NCBI RefSeq assembly: GCF_004022705.2
Contig: NZ_RZOY02000008.1
Coordinates: 248,001-312,000, forward strand
Direction: 5' to 3'
Source: Mesorhizobium sp. M2D.F.Ca.ET.226.01.1.1
GTDB lineage: Bacteria > Pseudomonadota > Alphaproteobacteria > Rhizobiales > Rhizobiaceae
Length of the DNA stretch: 64,000 nt
The position numbers and the translations under genes are program-made. Of this stretch, positions 62,289-64,000 are shown in pieces. A model generated the notes under the pieces. The model had not been told where the DNA came from and made no database searches. It saw nothing but the letters and a program-made list of their open reading frames with translations. How positions within the stretch are numbered: position 1 is the stretch's first letter; the number at the start of each line of letters is the position of its first letter.

Positions 62289-62987
62289 ATGAGAAGGCCC
62301 GCTATTGAGGCCGCCGGGATCGGCGCGGCAGCGGCCAGCGACATGGCGCTGGTGCGCAGGGCGCTGGCGCGCGATCCGGATGCGTGCCGCGCCATCATCA
62401 AGACGCACAACCAGCGGCTCTACCGCATCGCGCGCGGCGTGGTGCGCAACGACGCCGAGGCCGAGGACATCGTGCAGGAAGCCTATATGCGCGCCTTCGC
62501 CAGTCTAGGCGCCTTTCGCGGCGAGGCCTCTTTGTCCACCTGGCTGTCGCGCATCGTCATCAACGAGGCGCTCGGCCGGCTACGCAAGCGCAAGCGCATG
62601 GTGGCGATGCCTGAGAGCCCGGAGGCGCAGATCATCCGGTTTCCTTTAAACCCAACCCACCTGAATCCAGGCGACGATCCGGAGCGGACCATGGCGCAGC
62701 GGCAGATCCTCGGTCTCGTCGAACGGGCGACCGACAGCCTTCCCGATGTCTATCGCAGCGTTTTCGTCGCCCGTGTCATCGAGGGGCTGAGCATAGAAGA
62801 AACCGCTGAGCTGCTCGGCGTGCGGCCCGAGACCGTAAAAACGCGTCTGCACCGGGCGCGCAGCCTGGTGCGCAAGGCGCTGGACGACGAGATCGGACCA
62901 GTGCTGCTCGACGCCTTCCCCTTCGCCGGCCGGCGCTGCGAGCGGCTGACCCAGGCGGTGATGAAGCGCCTGGGTTTCGAAGACTGA
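62289..62987 (+). CDS. ECF RNA polymerase sigma factor
   Basis: A 232-aa sigma-70 family member with region 2 (about 48-105: IVQEAYMRAFASLGAFRGEASLSTWLSRIVINEALGRLRKRKR, split here only for description) and region 4 (about 165-210, LSIEETAELLGVRPETVKTR). A long linker with PLNPTHLNPGDDPERTM joins them. Start at 62289 follows GGAGCGAG and fits the promoter at 62224. No anti-sigma gene is adjacent. It precedes the DUF4142 and cupredoxin genes, and their promoter carries the same motif. Confidence 0.92.
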   Translation: MRRPAIEAAGIGAAAASDMALVRRALARDPDACRAIIKTHNQRLYRIARGVVRNDAEAEDIVQEAYMRAFASLGAFRGEASLSTWLSRIVINEALGRLRKRKRMVAMPESPEAQIIRFPLNPTHLNPGDDPERTMAQRQILGLVERATDSLPDVYRSVFVARVIEGLSIEETAELLGVRPETVKTRLHRARSLVRKALDDEIGPVLLDAFPFAGRRCERLTQAVMKRLGFED

Positions 62988-62995
62988 TTTTCCCG

Positions 62996-63024
62996 GGAAC
63001 GTTTCTCGCTTCCCGGCATCCAAT
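62996..63024 (+). promoter_or_regulatory. Candidate ECF promoter upstream of the DUF4142 gene
   Basis: GGAAC (62996-63000), 16 bp, CATCCAAT (63017-63024), matching the element before the sigma gene. It lies 56 bp before the ATG at 63080. It implies that the sigma factor drives this operon. Confidence 0.6.
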
Positions 63025-63079
63025 GGCCGTCAACCCTCAGATGAAGCCCGAAGCCGATGCGCCGGGCGAAGGAGATGCC

Positions 63080-63604
63080 ATGTTCATGCGACCGACCGCC
63101 GCCCTCGCGGCCCTTTTCCTGATCAGCACCGCGCCGCTGGCGCTGGCCGCCGAGAAGCCCACCGACCCGCAGATCGCCCATATCGCTTATACGGCCGGCA
63201 CGATCGACATCGAGGCCGCCAAGCTGGCGATCGAGAAATCGAAAAACAAGGAAATCGTCGCCTTCGCCAAGGACATGGAGCGCGACCATGAAGCGGTGAA
63301 CAAGCAGGCGCTCGACCTGGTGAAGAAGCTGAAAGTCACGCCCGAGGACAATGACACCAGCAAGGCGCTGGCCAAAGCCGCGAAGGAAGAGCGCGCCAAG
63401 CTGGCGAAGCTCAAGGGCGCCGACTTCGACAGGGCTTATATCGAGAACGAAGTGGCCTATCACAAGCAGGTCAACGGCGCGCTCGAAACGCTGCTCATCC
63501 CGTCGGCCAGCAATGCCGAGCTAAAGAGCCTGCTGGAGACCGGCCTCAAGATCTTCCAGGGGCATGAACAGCATGCCGAACATGTCGCCGGCATGCTGAA
63601 ATGA
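63080..63604 (+). CDS. DUF4142 exported protein
   Basis: A 174-aa helical, ferritin-like-type periplasmic protein. Signal peptide (about 1-23, ends LALAAEK); conserved DPQIAHIAYTAGTIDIEAAK and FAKDMERDHEAVNKQALDL. Function unknown, associated with stress. AAGGAG lies 7 bp before the ATG at 63080; an ATG at 63023 overlaps the promoter element. Coupled to the cupredoxin gene by ATGA overlap. Confidence 0.88.
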   Translation: MFMRPTAALAALFLISTAPLALAAEKPTDPQIAHIAYTAGTIDIEAAKLAIEKSKNKEIVAFAKDMERDHEAVNKQALDLVKKLKVTPEDNDTSKALAKAAKEERAKLAKLKGADFDRAYIENEVAYHKQVNGALETLLIPSASNAELKSLLETGLKIFQGHEQHAEHVAGMLK

Positions 63605-63909
63605 GGCCGCAGCTTCTCGGCTCGGCATTGGCGCTGGCGCTCGGCGTATCGCCGGCCTGCGCGGCGACTATCGAGGTGACGATCGACAAGCTGGTGTTCT
63701 CGCCGGCCACCGTTCAGGCCAAGGTCGGCGATACGATCGAATGGACGAACAAGGATATCCTCGCCCACACCGCCACGGTCAAAGGCGGCTGGGACGTGAT
63801 GATCCCGGCAAAATCTAAGGGCAAGATCACGCTGAAAGCGGCGGGAGCGGTCGACTATTTCTGCCGCTTTCATCCCAACATGAACGGCCATATCGAGGTG
63901 GCCCCTTGA
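63601..63909 (+). CDS. Cupredoxin (plastocyanin/amicyanin-like)
   Basis: A 102-aa periplasmic blue-copper-type protein. Signal peptide 1-21 (ends PACAA); copper ligands H56, C88, H91 and M94 in YFCRFHPNM. Could carry electrons or act in copper handling. Overlaps the DUF4142 gene by 4 bp, so both are produced together under the ECF factor. Confidence 0.92.
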   Translation: MRPQLLGSALALALGVSPACAATIEVTIDKLVFSPATVQAKVGDTIEWTNKDILAHTATVKGGWDVMIPAKSKGKITLKAAGAVDYFCRFHPNMNGHIEVAP

Positions 63910-63916
63910 TCCGATC

Positions 63917-63957
63917 CAGCACCCCGGGAGCGAGGCGCCCCTTGCTCCCGGGATGCT
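63917..63957. terminator. Hairpin between convergent genes
   Basis: AGCA-CCCCGGGAGC and GCTCCCGGG-ATGCT form a strong imperfect hairpin after the cupredoxin gene. No T-run on the plus strand. It may work in both directions. Confidence 0.5.
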
Positions 63958-64000
63958 AGTGATCCTTGTGGCGGTGCCGGTGCGCCGCCTGCTTTGCCCG
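63956..64000 (-). CDS. C-terminal end of an unidentified gene, His-rich tail
   Basis: On the minus strand a frame ends RAKQAAHRHRHKDH then TAG at 63956-63958, entering from beyond the window edge. The His/Arg tail and the convergent placement before a hairpin make a real gene plausible, but only 14 residues are visible. Confidence 0.4.
   Translation of the reverse strand, partial: RAKQAAHRHRHKDH

Overview
The window looks like chromosomal DNA from a GC-rich alphaproteobacterium of the order Hyphomicrobiales, most likely Mesorhizobium or a close relative. The evidence is the complete general amino-acid transporter operon aapJQMP, a groESL operon with a perfect CIRCE element, many short-spaced autoregulated TetR/MarR modules, and several copies of the intergenic palindromic repeats typical of rhizobial genomes. 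There is no rRNA, tRNA, CRISPR array, prophage or intact insertion sequence. The organism is inferred from gene content, not from a database search.

Layout. 1-2974: a MarR-controlled emrAB-type drug efflux operon (minus strand), with an unusual 121-bp nested palindrome between emrA and emrB. 3024-11275: a GC-poorer GT4 glycosyltransferase and a GINT1-like beta-propeller protein, then a tight six-gene lipid cassette: CDP-alcohol phosphatidyltransferase, hydrolase-methyltransferase fusion, PAP2-dual-specificity phosphatase fusion, small membrane protein, PlsC-like acyltransferase and CdsA-like cytidylyltransferase. It resembles an expanded version of the poorly understood E. coli ynbABCD cluster and could run a second phospholipid route. 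11493-17908: RND adaptor, FAD monooxygenase and RND pump in one operon, then a small secreted protein. 17884-21816: a wHTH-TPR regulator, an AraC-GyrI regulator, a MarR-GNAT fusion and a short orphan HigA-like piece. 21819-27951: a TetR-flanked operon of MFS exporter, lactone-oxidase-like flavoprotein and D-threonine-aldolase-like PLP enzyme, then a frameshifted LysR gene and an SDR. 28330-30525: groESL.

30539-36122: TetR with a quinone-reductase-like MDR, two OsmC proteins, an NTF2-like protein, a GFA protein, AraC and LysE. 36281-41161: YkgJ, YciI, GST, patatin lipoprotein, CsbD and several hypotheticals. 41224-46550: TetR with a NIPSNAP protein, a hydrolase, an orphan choline-type binding protein with a divergent BetI, and an SDR. 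46843-53129: fumC, two tandem DoxX genes, ppx and ppk. 53379-55983: a zinc-finger protein, a flavin monooxygenase, a broken BrnA-like antitoxin and a DUF2459 protein. 56184-60497: aapJQMP. 60963-63909: metC-like lyase, an ECF sigma factor, a DUF4142 protein and a cupredoxin. The ECF gene and the DUF4142 gene each carry an upstream GGAAC-N16/17-CATCCAAT element, so this probably forms a small autoregulated stress regulon.

Four kinds of intergenic palindromic repeat recur. Copies sit where they extend a coding region (ykgJ), supply a ribosome binding site (TetR at 41868) or separate operon genes (aapM-aapP).
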